From Chitinophaga sp. Ak27 (GTDB taxonomy: Bacteria; Bacteroidota; Bacteroidia; Chitinophagales; Chitinophagaceae): DNA of 64,000 nucleotides. The notes under the pieces are model-generated. The model saw only the letters and a program-made list of their open reading frames with translations. It made no database searches and was not told the DNA's origin. A program made the translations under genes and the position numbers. Positions 1 through 8,585 of this stretch are shown in pieces. The stretch is taken from positions 62,001 through 126,000 of the forward strand of contig NZ_JABAOB010000007.1 in the NCBI RefSeq assembly GCF_012726295.1, given 5' to 3'. Within the stretch, counting starts at the first letter, position 1, and the number at the start of each line of letters is the position of its first letter.

Positions 1-1137
1 AAAAACAAAAACGGACAGGTACTTTTTAACCCCCAGTACGATGCCTCCAAATGGACAAGAGCCAGAGAAGCCTGCAAAAAAGCCATAGACCTCGCTAATG
101 CAGCCGGCGTAAGATTATATCATTTCAATCCCTCTATTTTTGAAGTGGATCACGCCACGCAGATAGAGATGAGTATCCGTAATGCCGTGTGTGAGAAATG
201 GAATAGTGAACTGATATGGGGATTAACATCAGACGGCGATCCAACCTACTGGCTGCAAACATTTGCCTGCCCCCAATTGGACCCCAATACATTCAATATT
301 AACCTGAAAGGAAAACTCGCCCCGCCTTTGAAAATAGCGGAAATGTTTTACACACAGCATGGCGTACCTATCGATGAAGATAAAACATGGGACTATGCCA
401 ATCGCTATAAACTGCGCAATGTTACCGCAATAGATACTGGCATGCAGGAAGGGTACAGAACAGTGGGACTGCATTTTGAAAGAGAACCGAGATTCTATGC
501 CGACCTGGCGTTTGATGGATCCAAATGGTTCATGAAAAATGAAAACTATAATATTCAAAGTAAACTGGAACAATACTCCGGGAAAAAGCAAAGCCGCTTA
601 TACTCTGTCACCGGCTATTACACCAAGAAAATTGTAAGCTGGAACCTAAACTTTACCACTACCTCCTTACAAACAGAGTCATATCCATGGCCGGTGATGC
701 GCCTGTCGGACCTTTATCTCCTGTATGCAGAAGCGCTCAATGAAACCGGGGCTGCTGCGGAAGCATTAACCTATCTGAACCAGATCCGCGAAAGAGCCGG
801 ATTACAGTCGGTTGAAACTTCATGGAGCACTTATTCCAATAATCCAACAAAATATGCATCTGTTGCCGGACTCCGGGATATCATCAGGCAGGAGCGTAGT
901 ATAGAAATGGCATTTGAAGGCAGCCGCTTCTGGGATTTGCGCCGTTGGAAAACAGCACCGCAGGTACTGAACAGCCCCATTTACGGATGGGATATCCTGC
1001 AATCCACTTATGAAGATTATAACCGCAAGGTGTTTATATTCAACATGCAGTTTATAGCGCCCCGCGACTATTTCTGGCCAATCAAGGAAGATAATCTTCA
1101 GATCAATCCCAACCTGCTGCAAAATCCCGGATGGTAA
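1..1137 (+). CDS. SusD/RagB-family outer-membrane lipoprotein, 3' part (5' end outside window)
   Basis: The frame is open from base 1, so the gene begins upstream of the window; the first in-frame ATG at 145 is internal. SusD-like proteins are surface lipoproteins that bind glycans and cap a SusC TonB-dependent transporter. Typical C-terminal SusD features are visible: a TPR-like stretch (MRLSDLYLLYAEALNE, then YLNQIRERAG), the IRQERSIEMAFEGSRFWDLRRW signature, and a C-terminus ending in NPNLLQNPGW. The matching SusC should lie just upstream. It is followed 49 nt later by a lipoprotein gene in the same direction, so it belongs to a polysaccharide utilisation operon. The family assignment is secure; the substrate cannot be read from the sequence. 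Confidence 0.95.
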   Translation, partial: KNKNGQVLFNPQYDASKWTRAREACKKAIDLANAAGVRLYHFNPSIFEVDHATQIEMSIRNAVCEKWNSELIWGLTSDGDPTYWLQTFACPQLDPNTFNINLKGKLAPPLKIAEMFYTQHGVPIDEDKTWDYANRYKLRNVTAIDTGMQEGYRTVGLHFEREPRFYADLAFDGSKWFMKNENYNIQSKLEQYSGKKQSRLYSVTGYYTKKIVSWNLNFTTTSLQTESYPWPVMRLSDLYLLYAEALNETGAAAEALTYLNQIRERAGLQSVETSWSTYSNNPTKYASVAGLRDIIRQERSIEMAFEGSRFWDLRRWKTAPQVLNSPIYGWDILQSTYEDYNRKVFIFNMQFIAPRDYFWPIKEDNLQINPNLLQNPGW

Positions 1138-1186
1138 TAACCGGCTATCCTGTCAAATTATTTATACCTGCGTAAAAAGCACTGAT

Positions 1187-2356
1187 ATGAACAAACGAAT
1201 TTATCTCACTTCCATATTATTATCGCTGCTGGCTATCTGCTCCTGTAAAAGAGAGGAACCCAGACCTGTTAAACAGGATAATACTCCTCCGGGAACGGTG
1301 AACAATGTAACCGTCACCAATCTCAATGGCTCCGCCAGGATCAGCTTTACCTTACCCGGAGATTCTGACCTGTTATATGTAAAAGCACGCTATCAAACTA
1401 CCAAGGGTGTAAAAAGTGAAACCAAAGTAAGTCGCTATAACAACAGCCTGACGGTGGAGGGATTTGGCGATACCAGCACCTACAAGGTATCATTGTATGT
1501 GGTGGATAAAAGCGAGAATGTTTCTCTTCCCGTGGAGGTAACAGTACATCCGCTGGAGCCTGTCATCTGGATAGTGAGAAGATCATTATCCGTAGTTCCT
1601 GATTTTGGTGGAGTAAATGTAAAATTTACTAATACCGGAGAAGATGACCTGGCGCTGGTAGTGCTGGCTAACGACTCCCTGGGACAATTCTCTCCCATCA
1701 CTACACAGTATACTAACCTGAAGGAAGGAAATTTCTCTACCCGGAATATGAAAGATATAGAAACGCAGTTCGGCGTATATGTGCGCGACAGATGGGGGAA
1801 TGTTTCTGATACCCTGCGGGTGAAACTGACACCGTTATTTGAAGAGCTGCTGGATCGCACCAAAATGAAAGAAGTGGTATTACCTGGTGACGCTCCGCTG
1901 GGCTATGGCGGCAATGTGGCAGGCCTTTTCGACGGCAGCACCACCAGTGGTTTTTATCACTCCGGCGACGCCGCCCGGATGCCGCAATGGTTTACATACG
2001 ATATGGGCGTAACTGCCAAACTAAGCCGGCTGGTATGGTTCATGCGACCCGATTACTATTACTCCCTGCATAATCCCAGGGTGGTAGAAATCTGGGGCTC
2101 TAATAAACCCAATCCCAACGGAAGCTTTGATGATAGTTGGACGTTATTGACTACCACTACACAGGTAAAGCCATCTGGTTTACCTGAAGGCCAGCTTTCG
2201 CAAGCGGATACGGATGCAGCTTTAGCTGGCTGGACAGTCACCTTCCCGTTGAATACACCCAAGGTGCGTTATATCCGCTTTAAGACGCTGAAGAACTGGT
2301 CTAACGGTACTTATGTGAACTTCTATGAGATCATGACCTGGGGGGATACCAAATAA
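1187..2356 (+). CDS. PUL surface lipoprotein (DUF4959/DUF5000-like) with discoidin-type C-terminal domain
   Basis: 389 aa. The N-terminus is a lipoprotein signal peptide with a lipobox (LLAICSC, Cys about residue 20), so the protein is probably exported to the outer-membrane surface. After the leader come fibronectin/Ig-like beta segments (about 35-210, containing TPPGTVNNVTVTNLNGSARI). The C-terminal ~170 residues resemble an F5/8 type C (discoidin) carbohydrate-binding fold: LVWFMRPDYYYSLHNPRVVEIWGSN in overlapping parts, then VRYIRFKTLKNW. Such SusE/F-position proteins help bind glycan at the surface. It lies between susD and a related lipoprotein, consistent with a PUL operon. Exact ligand unknown. 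Confidence 0.85.
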   Translation: MNKRIYLTSILLSLLAICSCKREEPRPVKQDNTPPGTVNNVTVTNLNGSARISFTLPGDSDLLYVKARYQTTKGVKSETKVSRYNNSLTVEGFGDTSTYKVSLYVVDKSENVSLPVEVTVHPLEPVIWIVRRSLSVVPDFGGVNVKFTNTGEDDLALVVLANDSLGQFSPITTQYTNLKEGNFSTRNMKDIETQFGVYVRDRWGNVSDTLRVKLTPLFEELLDRTKMKEVVLPGDAPLGYGGNVAGLFDGSTTSGFYHSGDAARMPQWFTYDMGVTAKLSRLVWFMRPDYYYSLHNPRVVEIWGSNKPNPNGSFDDSWTLLTTTTQVKPSGLPEGQLSQADTDAALAGWTVTFPLNTPKVRYIRFKTLKNWSNGTYVNFYEIMTWGDTK

Positions 2357-2384
2357 ATCATTTGTCAACCAAGAAATAAACAAC

Positions 2385-3593
2385 ATGAAAGATATCAGGC
2401 TTTTCACTTTTTTATGGATACTTGTCATCACCGGCTTTATTGTGTCCTGCACTAAAACCAGGGGAGATGCTTACAGAAGATATATGGAAGGCGGTGAAAT
2501 CACCTATCCAGGCAGGGCTGATACAGTATTAGCCCGCTCTGGCCTCAACCGTATTCAGCTATCTGTTATATTAGGTAATGATCCATTGGTAAGCCGGTTA
2601 AAGGTGTTCTGGAATAATAATACCGACTCCCTGGAGCTACCCGTGAAACGGACCTCCGGGGCAGATACGATTACTGTACTGATACCTGGCCTAAACGAAG
2701 GCGATTATAATTTTACCATTTATACCTATGACAAGGAAAATCATCGTTCGGTGATGGTGAATGCTTTTGGGGTAGCTATTGGTCAGAACTATGTTGGTAC
2801 GCTCATCAACCGTACCTTGCAATCTGTGACGCAATCTGCCGACGGCAACCAGGTGATATTAAACTGGGGGGCGCCGGCAGCGGGCGAACAAGGCATCGAT
2901 GTGAATTATACTGCTGCCGATGGAACAACGCGTAAAATAACAGTGCCTGCTACCGAAATGCGCACGGTATTGCCCGATTATAAACCGCTGTCAGCACTGA
3001 CTTACAATTCAAAATATAAGCCCGATTCCACGGCTTTTGAATACTTTTATCCTAAGGCCGGCACAGTTACGCTGCCGGCATTTGAAAGAGAGCTGCCCAA
3101 GGCTGGTTTTAGTGTGCTTGAATTGCCCACTGATGTAAAAGATGGCGGCTATGGCTGGCTGATCGACTACCTGTGGGATGAAAACTACAATCCTCCTGGT
3201 TTCGCCACCCAATCTGTCATACCTTGCTGGTTCACGATAGATGGTGGTGCAGCTGCGACACTGAGCCGGTTCAAAGTATGGCAGGCCAACGATCGTTTGT
3301 ATGACAAAGAAAGCGTGAAGACTTTTGAATTATACGGCAGCAATAGCCCTGCTGCAGATGGCAGCTGGGGCAGCTGGACAAAGATCGGCGCTTATGAATC
3401 CATTAAGCCGTCTGGTTTGCCTGTAGGACAAAATTCGGATGACGATGTGGCCTACGCACAGGCAGGGGAAGTATTTAGCGTACCTGTCGGCGTTGCGCCC
3501 TTCCGGTACTACCGGTTTAAGCTGCTAACCAACTGGGGAAACAGCGGATTCATGACCATGGAAGAATTTACATTTTATACACACGATAAGTAA
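2385..3593 (+). CDS. DUF4998-like surface lipoprotein with discoidin-type C-terminal domain
   Basis: 402 aa, 28 nt after the previous gene. A lipoprotein signal is visible (ITGFIVSC, Cys about residue 22). The N-terminal part (KTRGDAYRRYMEGGEITYPG, then paired beta segments) is the type annotated as DUF4998. The last ~160 residues (FKVWQANDRLYDKESVKTFE in the middle, FRYYRFKLLTNWG near the end) repeat the discoidin-like pattern of the upstream lipoprotein, so the two are probably distant paralogues binding different parts of one glycan. No catalytic motif is seen. It ends 6 nt before the glycosidase gene. Confidence 0.82.
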   Translation: MKDIRLFTFLWILVITGFIVSCTKTRGDAYRRYMEGGEITYPGRADTVLARSGLNRIQLSVILGNDPLVSRLKVFWNNNTDSLELPVKRTSGADTITVLIPGLNEGDYNFTIYTYDKENHRSVMVNAFGVAIGQNYVGTLINRTLQSVTQSADGNQVILNWGAPAAGEQGIDVNYTAADGTTRKITVPATEMRTVLPDYKPLSALTYNSKYKPDSTAFEYFYPKAGTVTLPAFERELPKAGFSVLELPTDVKDGGYGWLIDYLWDENYNPPGFATQSVIPCWFTIDGGAAATLSRFKVWQANDRLYDKESVKTFELYGSNSPAADGSWGSWTKIGAYESIKPSGLPVGQNSDDDVAYAQAGEVFSVPVGVAPFRYYRFKLLTNWGNSGFMTMEEFTFYTHDK

Positions 3594-3599
3594 CATCAG

Positions 3600-4937
3600 A
3601 TGAAAAGATTATTTATACTGCCATGCCTTATCCTGGCGATGGCAGCACATGCACAGCGCGGCGGATTTAAGTTGTTATCCTATCCGGGCCGGATAGAAGC
3701 GGCAGGGATCAGCAAAACAGCACTGGCCCAACAAATACAGGCTGATAGCCGTCTGGATACTGTACAGGCATGGGCGTTAAAAGTTTTAACCGGTTTCAAC
3801 GCGGGTACAGGTTATGGAGAAATCTGGATCAGGGACTTCAATACCTTTATCAAAGGTTCTTTGAAAGTGCGTAGCAGTCAGGATGTAAAAGACGCGCTGC
3901 TCCTCTTCTTTAAGCTCCAAGGTACGGATGGCAATATTCCCGATGGCGCCATCAATGAAAAGCAGGCCAACATCGGTTATAAATACGCCTATTCAGCGCT
4001 GGCTCCGGGCTGGGCCAGCCACAAAAACACCGTGGAAACAGACCAGGAATCATCGTTGATACAGGCGGTTAAGCAATACATAGATGTAACCGGTGATAAA
4101 AGCATTCTACAGGAAAAGGTAGGCGATCAAACCGTGCTGCAAAGAATGGAAGCCGCTATGCGTTTTATTTTAAATGAGCGCTGGTCGAAAGAGTATGGTC
4201 TTGTTAAAGGTGCTACCACCATAGATTGGGGAGATGTGCAACCAGAAACCGGATGGGGCGTTGCGCTGAATGAAAAAACAAAATGGGCGATCGATATTTA
4301 CGATAATGCCATGTTCCTGTTGGCTATCAACGATTTCCTGGCAGTAAAACCAGCAGCTTATCTGGCTCGTGATAACTGGAAAGTTATAGCTGCTACGCTT
4401 AGAAAAAGTATCCGGAAACACCTGTGGGACGCCGTTGCCAACAAATACATCCCGCATATTTACCTGAATGGTAGTCCGTTTCCGGCTTCCTTCGATGAGC
4501 GCAGTATACTTTATACCGGCGGCACCGCCTGCGCCATCCTGGCTGGATTGCACGACCAGAAAGAGATCCGGCAGATCAACCAGCAGTTCCTGGCTGCAGC
4601 GGAAAAAGAACCTTTCGCCACCATCGGGATGACCGTTTATCCACCTTACCCGGTAGAAGTATTTCCAAACATGCCTGCCTATGTTTATCAGAATGCCGGC
4701 GACTGGACCTGGTTTGGCGGACGTATGATCACTGCATTAACTGTTAATGGGATGCCTGCAGAGGCTTACGCAGAAATGAGTCCAATGCTGGACCGCGTTA
4801 TTAAGAATAAAGGATTTAACGAGTGGTACGATGTACGCACCGGCAAAGCTTCCGGCTCCGGCGATTTCCGGGGTGAAGCTGGAGTGCTGTATGATGCGGT
4901 TAACCAGTTGAAGACCTGGGCGAAGAAAGTGAAGTAA
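3600..4937 (+). CDS. Exported six-hairpin (alpha/alpha-toroid) glycoside hydrolase-like protein
   Basis: 445 aa with a Sec signal peptide (MKRLFILPCLILAMAAHAQ). The rest is helical-repeat sequence with the acidic/aromatic motifs of six-hairpin glycosidases: IWIRDFNTFIKG (about residue 80), DGNIPDGAINEKQ, a TDQESSLIQAVKQYI helix, TTIDWGDVQPETGWG and DNAMFLLAINDFL. Catalytic acids cannot be assigned safely; the D and E in the last two motifs are candidates. The start is 6 nt after the stop of the upstream lipoprotein, so it is translationally close and is the last gene of the PUL operon before the terminator. The family (amylo-glucosidase-, GH63- or GH125-like) cannot be settled by eye. Confidence 0.75.
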   Translation: MKRLFILPCLILAMAAHAQRGGFKLLSYPGRIEAAGISKTALAQQIQADSRLDTVQAWALKVLTGFNAGTGYGEIWIRDFNTFIKGSLKVRSSQDVKDALLLFFKLQGTDGNIPDGAINEKQANIGYKYAYSALAPGWASHKNTVETDQESSLIQAVKQYIDVTGDKSILQEKVGDQTVLQRMEAAMRFILNERWSKEYGLVKGATTIDWGDVQPETGWGVALNEKTKWAIDIYDNAMFLLAINDFLAVKPAAYLARDNWKVIAATLRKSIRKHLWDAVANKYIPHIYLNGSPFPASFDERSILYTGGTACAILAGLHDQKEIRQINQQFLAAAEKEPFATIGMTVYPPYPVEVFPNMPAYVYQNAGDWTWFGGRMITALTVNGMPAEAYAEMSPMLDRVIKNKGFNEWYDVRTGKASGSGDFRGEAGVLYDAVNQLKTWAKKVK

Positions 4938-4938
4938 G

Positions 4939-4986
4939 TATACTAAAAAGGCTTTTAAGCAGCTACTTAAAAGCCTTTTTAGTATA
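4939..4986. terminator. Bidirectional intrinsic terminator between convergent genes
   Basis: A perfect 21-bp inverted repeat (4939-4959 and 4966-4986) with a 6-nt loop. The stem is A-rich on one side and T-rich on the other, so it reads as an intrinsic terminator on both strands. It lies exactly between the convergent glycosidase and GH43 genes. Confidence 0.93.
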
Positions 4987-4994
4987 GAATAATA

Positions 4995-6113
4995 TTACTT
5001 AACTCCACTGGGAAGCTGTTGTGCTGCTGTCTTAGGACCTTCCACCACTAATTTTCCATCTGGCAATATCTTCATCCGGTCTACGAAAACGACGCGCTTA
5101 TCTCCCGTTTCCAGTGTACGGCCATGGTATACGCAAAGCATTTCTTTGCCATCTGGTGAATAGGTGATGCTGTTATGACCGGTACCTGTTACCACCCCGC
5201 CTTGCTCAACGTTTTTTTGTAACACAGGGTTGTTAGCCGCTTTTTTAAAAGGGCCTAACGGGCTTTTGCCAGTCGCATAACCCACCGCATAGTTTTTCCC
5301 GCCGAAGTAATTGGCAGAATACATCATGTAGTAGGCATTTCCTTTTTTGAAAATGGTAGAACCTTCCGTCCAGCGGCGATTCACCTCTTTTGAGGTAACC
5401 GAACGGCTTTCCCACTCAGCTTGTTTATCTTTCATGCTCACCGGTGGGCGCAATAGCAGCACCGGCTCACCGATGGTGCCGCTAAAGTCTGGCTTTAATG
5501 CTACTCCATATACCCAACTTTCTTCTATTTCATTGAACCAGCCTTTGCTTTTTGCCCATGTGGCTATTTCACTCTGTACCGGATGTTTGTAGCAACAACG
5601 GGAATAATAGAGATATACTTTTCCATTGGTATCGAATAGTACATTCGCATCAATAATGGGATACCCAGGATCAAAAATGGGCTTGTTGTTTAGATCGATA
5701 AATGGCCCGGTTGGCTTATCAGCCACAGCAACGCCAATGCGAAAGTTTTCGGCCTCCTTGGTTGGATTGTCTTTCCATTGAGCGCTGTAAAACATATAGT
5801 ACTTCCCATTGATAGCATATACTTCCGGCGCCCAATAAGCGCCGTCCCAGGCGGCTTTCGGATCACTCCAGCCATTTTTGTTATCATGAAAATATACCTG
5901 ACCCTCGTTTTTCCAATTCACCAGGTCGGTAGAAGAATAGGCCGCGAAACCATTCCTGGCCCCACCGGTTCCATACATATAATATTTATCGCCTTTTACA
6001 TGTAATACATAAGGGTCAGCCAAATCAACCGCCAGAGGGTTGCTGTAGGTTTGCTGTGCGTGCAGGGATATAGCCGCTGCTATTAAAAAAGAGAGGAGTA
6101 TTATTTTTTTCAT
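4995..6113 (-). CDS. Exported glycoside hydrolase family 43 protein
   Basis: 372 aa, with a signal peptide ending near residue 20 (SLHAQ). GH43 enzymes are five-bladed beta-propellers, typically arabinofuranosidases, arabinanases or xylosidases. The three expected acidic residues are visible: Asp33 in LADPYVL (general base), an Asp near 154 in IIDANVLF (pKa modulator) and a Glu near 250 in RWTEGSTIF (general acid). WAPEVYAINGKYYMFYSA is also typical. It is convergent with the PUL operon and separated from it by the terminator at 4939-4986, so it is transcribed independently, although it probably acts on the same plant-type polysaccharide. Confidence 0.93.
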   Translation of the reverse strand: MKKIILLSFLIAAAISLHAQQTYSNPLAVDLADPYVLHVKGDKYYMYGTGGARNGFAAYSSTDLVNWKNEGQVYFHDNKNGWSDPKAAWDGAYWAPEVYAINGKYYMFYSAQWKDNPTKEAENFRIGVAVADKPTGPFIDLNNKPIFDPGYPIIDANVLFDTNGKVYLYYSRCCYKHPVQSEIATWAKSKGWFNEIEESWVYGVALKPDFSGTIGEPVLLLRPPVSMKDKQAEWESRSVTSKEVNRRWTEGSTIFKKGNAYYMMYSANYFGGKNYAVGYATGKSPLGPFKKAANNPVLQKNVEQGGVVTGTGHNSITYSPDGKEMLCVYHGRTLETGDKRVVFVDRMKILPDGKLVVEGPKTAAQQLPSGVK

Positions 6114-6518
6114 GTTTCAAGATATTAATTTTTTGTGAGGGAACATAGGAGGAATTGTCAGGAGTCCGGCTAGCAGTTTGCAAGTAGCGAAAATGGGCAC
6201 ATCATCAGTTATGCTGAAAAAGTCTGGTATTAGACCTCCGGAAAAAAACAGATTTAAAGCTGTAAACTAGTAGTCTTCAAATTGGCCATAACTGTATATT
6301 TTCTCTTTTTCAGTAAGGGCTTTCAGTCTAGTTGATGCCATATAGCATCCAGCCATCCAATTGGTTTGAATGAACAGAAGCCCGGAAAATCACTATCTTA
6401 TTTTAACGGCAGAGATCCGATCTGCCGAAGAAGTATTATGTTATGAGCCAAAGGCTAATATTAACTGTGTGAAATTTTTAATAACATTGTGGCTAATTCG
6501 AACCAATCAACGTATTAA
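6114..6518. other. Divergent intergenic region between GH43 and the sigma factor gene
   Basis: About 400 bases, AT-rich, holding the divergent upstream regions of GH43 (minus) and the ECF sigma factor (plus). I find no clean TAnnTTTG promoter, no strong hairpin and no convincing gene; a 77-codon ORF at 6370-6603 overlaps the sigma gene in another frame and looks spurious. Confidence 0.6.
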
Positions 6519-7118
6519 TTGTCAGGTATTAAACATAATAGCGATCGCCAACTGCTGTTGCAGATCTCTGAAGGGGACGAGCAGGCATTTGCTATGCTTG
6601 TGAAAGCGTATTCCGGCCTTCTTTTTACATACCTGGTCAAAATTACCAAAGATCAGGACATAGCTTCCGACGTGGTACAGGAAATTTTCACCCAGCTATG
6701 GCTAACAAGGGAATCTCTGAGAGAAGTGGAAAGCTTTCGTTCCTGGTTATTCGTAATCTCGAGGCATCATGCAGTCAGGATGCTGAAGAACATCGACAGA
6801 GAGTACAAAAAACGGGAAGAGTGGCATCAAATTACACAAACTGCGGCCGACGGCCTGGAGGCACAGGACGAGGCCTCTTTAAAGGAAGCGTACGATATAT
6901 TGGTGAAAGATGCGGTAGATCGGCTCCCGCCACAGCAAAAGAAGGTTTGGATGCTTGCCCGGTTAGAAGGGAAAAAATATACCGAAATAGCAGAGGAAAT
7001 GCAGATCAGCCGGGAAACCGTGAAAAAATACCTTCAGATTGCTTCTTCATCTATCGTAGACTACATCAGGAATAATGGCCTGCCAATCATAATTTCCTTC
7101 CTGATTATAAAATTGTAA
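6519..7118 (+). CDS. ECF-family RNA polymerase sigma factor (FecI-like)
   Basis: 199 aa. Region 2 is seen at about 20-90 (FAMLVKAYSGLLFTYLVKIT, DVVQEIFTQLWL, then SFRSWLFVISRHHAVRML). Region 4 is at about 130-185 (LPPQQKKVWMLARLEGKKYTEIAEEMQISRETVKKYL), the helix-turn-helix binding the -35 element. An in-frame TAA lies directly before the TTG at 6519 and the next ATG would delete the start of region 2, so TTG is the likely start. The gene precedes a FecR-like anti-sigma gene and a SusC with an STN domain: the standard Bacteroidetes trans-envelope signalling cascade in which substrate binding outside releases the sigma factor to activate the transporter genes. Confidence 0.95.
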   Translation: MSGIKHNSDRQLLLQISEGDEQAFAMLVKAYSGLLFTYLVKITKDQDIASDVVQEIFTQLWLTRESLREVESFRSWLFVISRHHAVRMLKNIDREYKKREEWHQITQTAADGLEAQDEASLKEAYDILVKDAVDRLPPQQKKVWMLARLEGKKYTEIAEEMQISRETVKKYLQIASSSIVDYIRNNGLPIIISFLIIKL

Positions 7119-7201
7119 ATTTTTTTTTATTGGAATACCCCCTTTTTTACAAAAGTCTTCTCCTAAGATAAGGATGGATCATATCCGTTGAAATAAATTG
7201 A

Positions 7202-8413
7202 TTGACTGTGAATAGCAGACTACAGCACCTCCTGGAACGGTGGTCAGACGACCGGTTTACCGAAGCAGAAAGACAGGAGCTTATTGATATGTTGCAATCA
7301 GCTTCTACTGAACAGGAAATTATTCCTGTACTGGAGGACATGTGGGAAAAAATGCAGGATGAAGGCCTCTTTAGTGAAGCTCAGCAGCAAACGATGATCA
7401 AAAATATCCTGGATCGGTATCCCGGAAGAGAGTTCTCTGTTGATAAGGAAACAGGGAAGGGTATGCATGTTGGTCACAGGAATTTGTTCATACGGAAATG
7501 GAGTTGGGCTGTAGCGTCTTCTGTGGCATTGATAATGGGTGTTGGTATTTATTATTTATATCACAAGAAACAAGCGGAAACACCAACTGGTGTTGTGCAG
7601 TCGATAACAAATGACCAACAACGGAAAAGTGGCGTTTTACTGACCTTATCGGACGGATCACAGGTACTTTTGGATACTGTTAAAAATGGCCGGATAACAT
7701 TACTGGGAGGAACAGTTGCTAAAGTCACCAACGGAGTGTTTGAGTACGAAAGAACAGGTTCAGAAGTTCAGTATAATACAGTATCTACTCCGAAAGGCAA
7801 GCAGTTCGAGCTTAGGTTATCAGATGGAACCAGCGTGTGGTTGAACGCGGAAAGTTCCATTAAATACCCGGTAGTATTTACGGGTAAGGAAAGACTTATT
7901 AGTGTTACAGGAGAGGTGTACATGGAAGTAGCCCAAAACCCTTCTGTTCCTTTCAGGGTAGCGGTTAGCGGCGGAACTTCTGTTGAAGTACTCGGAACAA
8001 GTTTTAACGTGAATGCATATAATAATGAGCAATCCGTTCGAACTACACTGCTGTCTGGAGCGATACGGGTTGCAACAAAAGGGGCAGCCTACAAACTACT
8101 TAAGCCCGGACAACAGGCGCTTACTACCACCGGAAACGAACCCGTTCAGATTTTTGACGATGTAAATGCAGTTTCGGTTGTTGCCTGGAAAAATGGCGTC
8201 TTTGACTTTAATAATGTTCCGCTGGAGGAGGCTATGCGGCAACTTGCAAGGTGGTATGATATTGAAGTGATTTATCCGCAAACAATTCCGAAGGTACAGC
8301 TGGGCGGTACTATTAAGAGAAGCCTTCCCTTTACCGATGTGCTGTATTTTCTAAGCAACGTGGGACTTCACTACAAGCTGGAAGGAAACAGGAGATTAAT
8401 TATACTTCCCTGA
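7202..8413 (+). CDS. FecR-family anti-sigma factor
   Basis: 403 aa. The N-terminal cytoplasmic part (about 1-95) would bind the sigma factor. One transmembrane helix follows near 99-119 (WAVASSVALIMGVGIYYLY), then a periplasmic FecR domain (STPKGKQFELRLSDGTSVWL at about 195-215) and a C-terminal DUF4974-type domain (FNNVPLEEAMRQLARWYDIE) that contacts the transporter's STN domain. The start is non-ATG: TTG at 7202 or GTG at 7208; no in-frame ATG occurs before residue 30. It lies 83 nt after the sigma gene and about 170 nt before SusC, in the usual order sigma, FecR, SusC, SusD. Confidence 0.94.
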   Translation: MTVNSRLQHLLERWSDDRFTEAERQELIDMLQSASTEQEIIPVLEDMWEKMQDEGLFSEAQQQTMIKNILDRYPGREFSVDKETGKGMHVGHRNLFIRKWSWAVASSVALIMGVGIYYLYHKKQAETPTGVVQSITNDQQRKSGVLLTLSDGSQVLLDTVKNGRITLLGGTVAKVTNGVFEYERTGSEVQYNTVSTPKGKQFELRLSDGTSVWLNAESSIKYPVVFTGKERLISVTGEVYMEVAQNPSVPFRVAVSGGTSVEVLGTSFNVNAYNNEQSVRTTLLSGAIRVATKGAAYKLLKPGQQALTTTGNEPVQIFDDVNAVSVVAWKNGVFDFNNVPLEEAMRQLARWYDIEVIYPQTIPKVQLGGTIKRSLPFTDVLYFLSNVGLHYKLEGNRRLIILP

Positions 8414-8585
8414 TGGCTGTTAACTAACCATTCAGTAAGTGTCGTTGATAACAAAATAATGCACTGGGCAGGCCGCTTGGTAAAAACCAAAGAAACCGGG
8501 AATCTCTCCGGTAATGACCTGGTATGCCAATAAAGCATCCTGTCCGGGATCAATAATAGAAACCAACCAAAATTATTCAGAAAGT

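Noticed and set aside
6370..6603. 77-codon ORF overlapping the start of the sigma factor gene
   Set aside because: It overlaps a well-supported gene in another frame and has no domain or signal.
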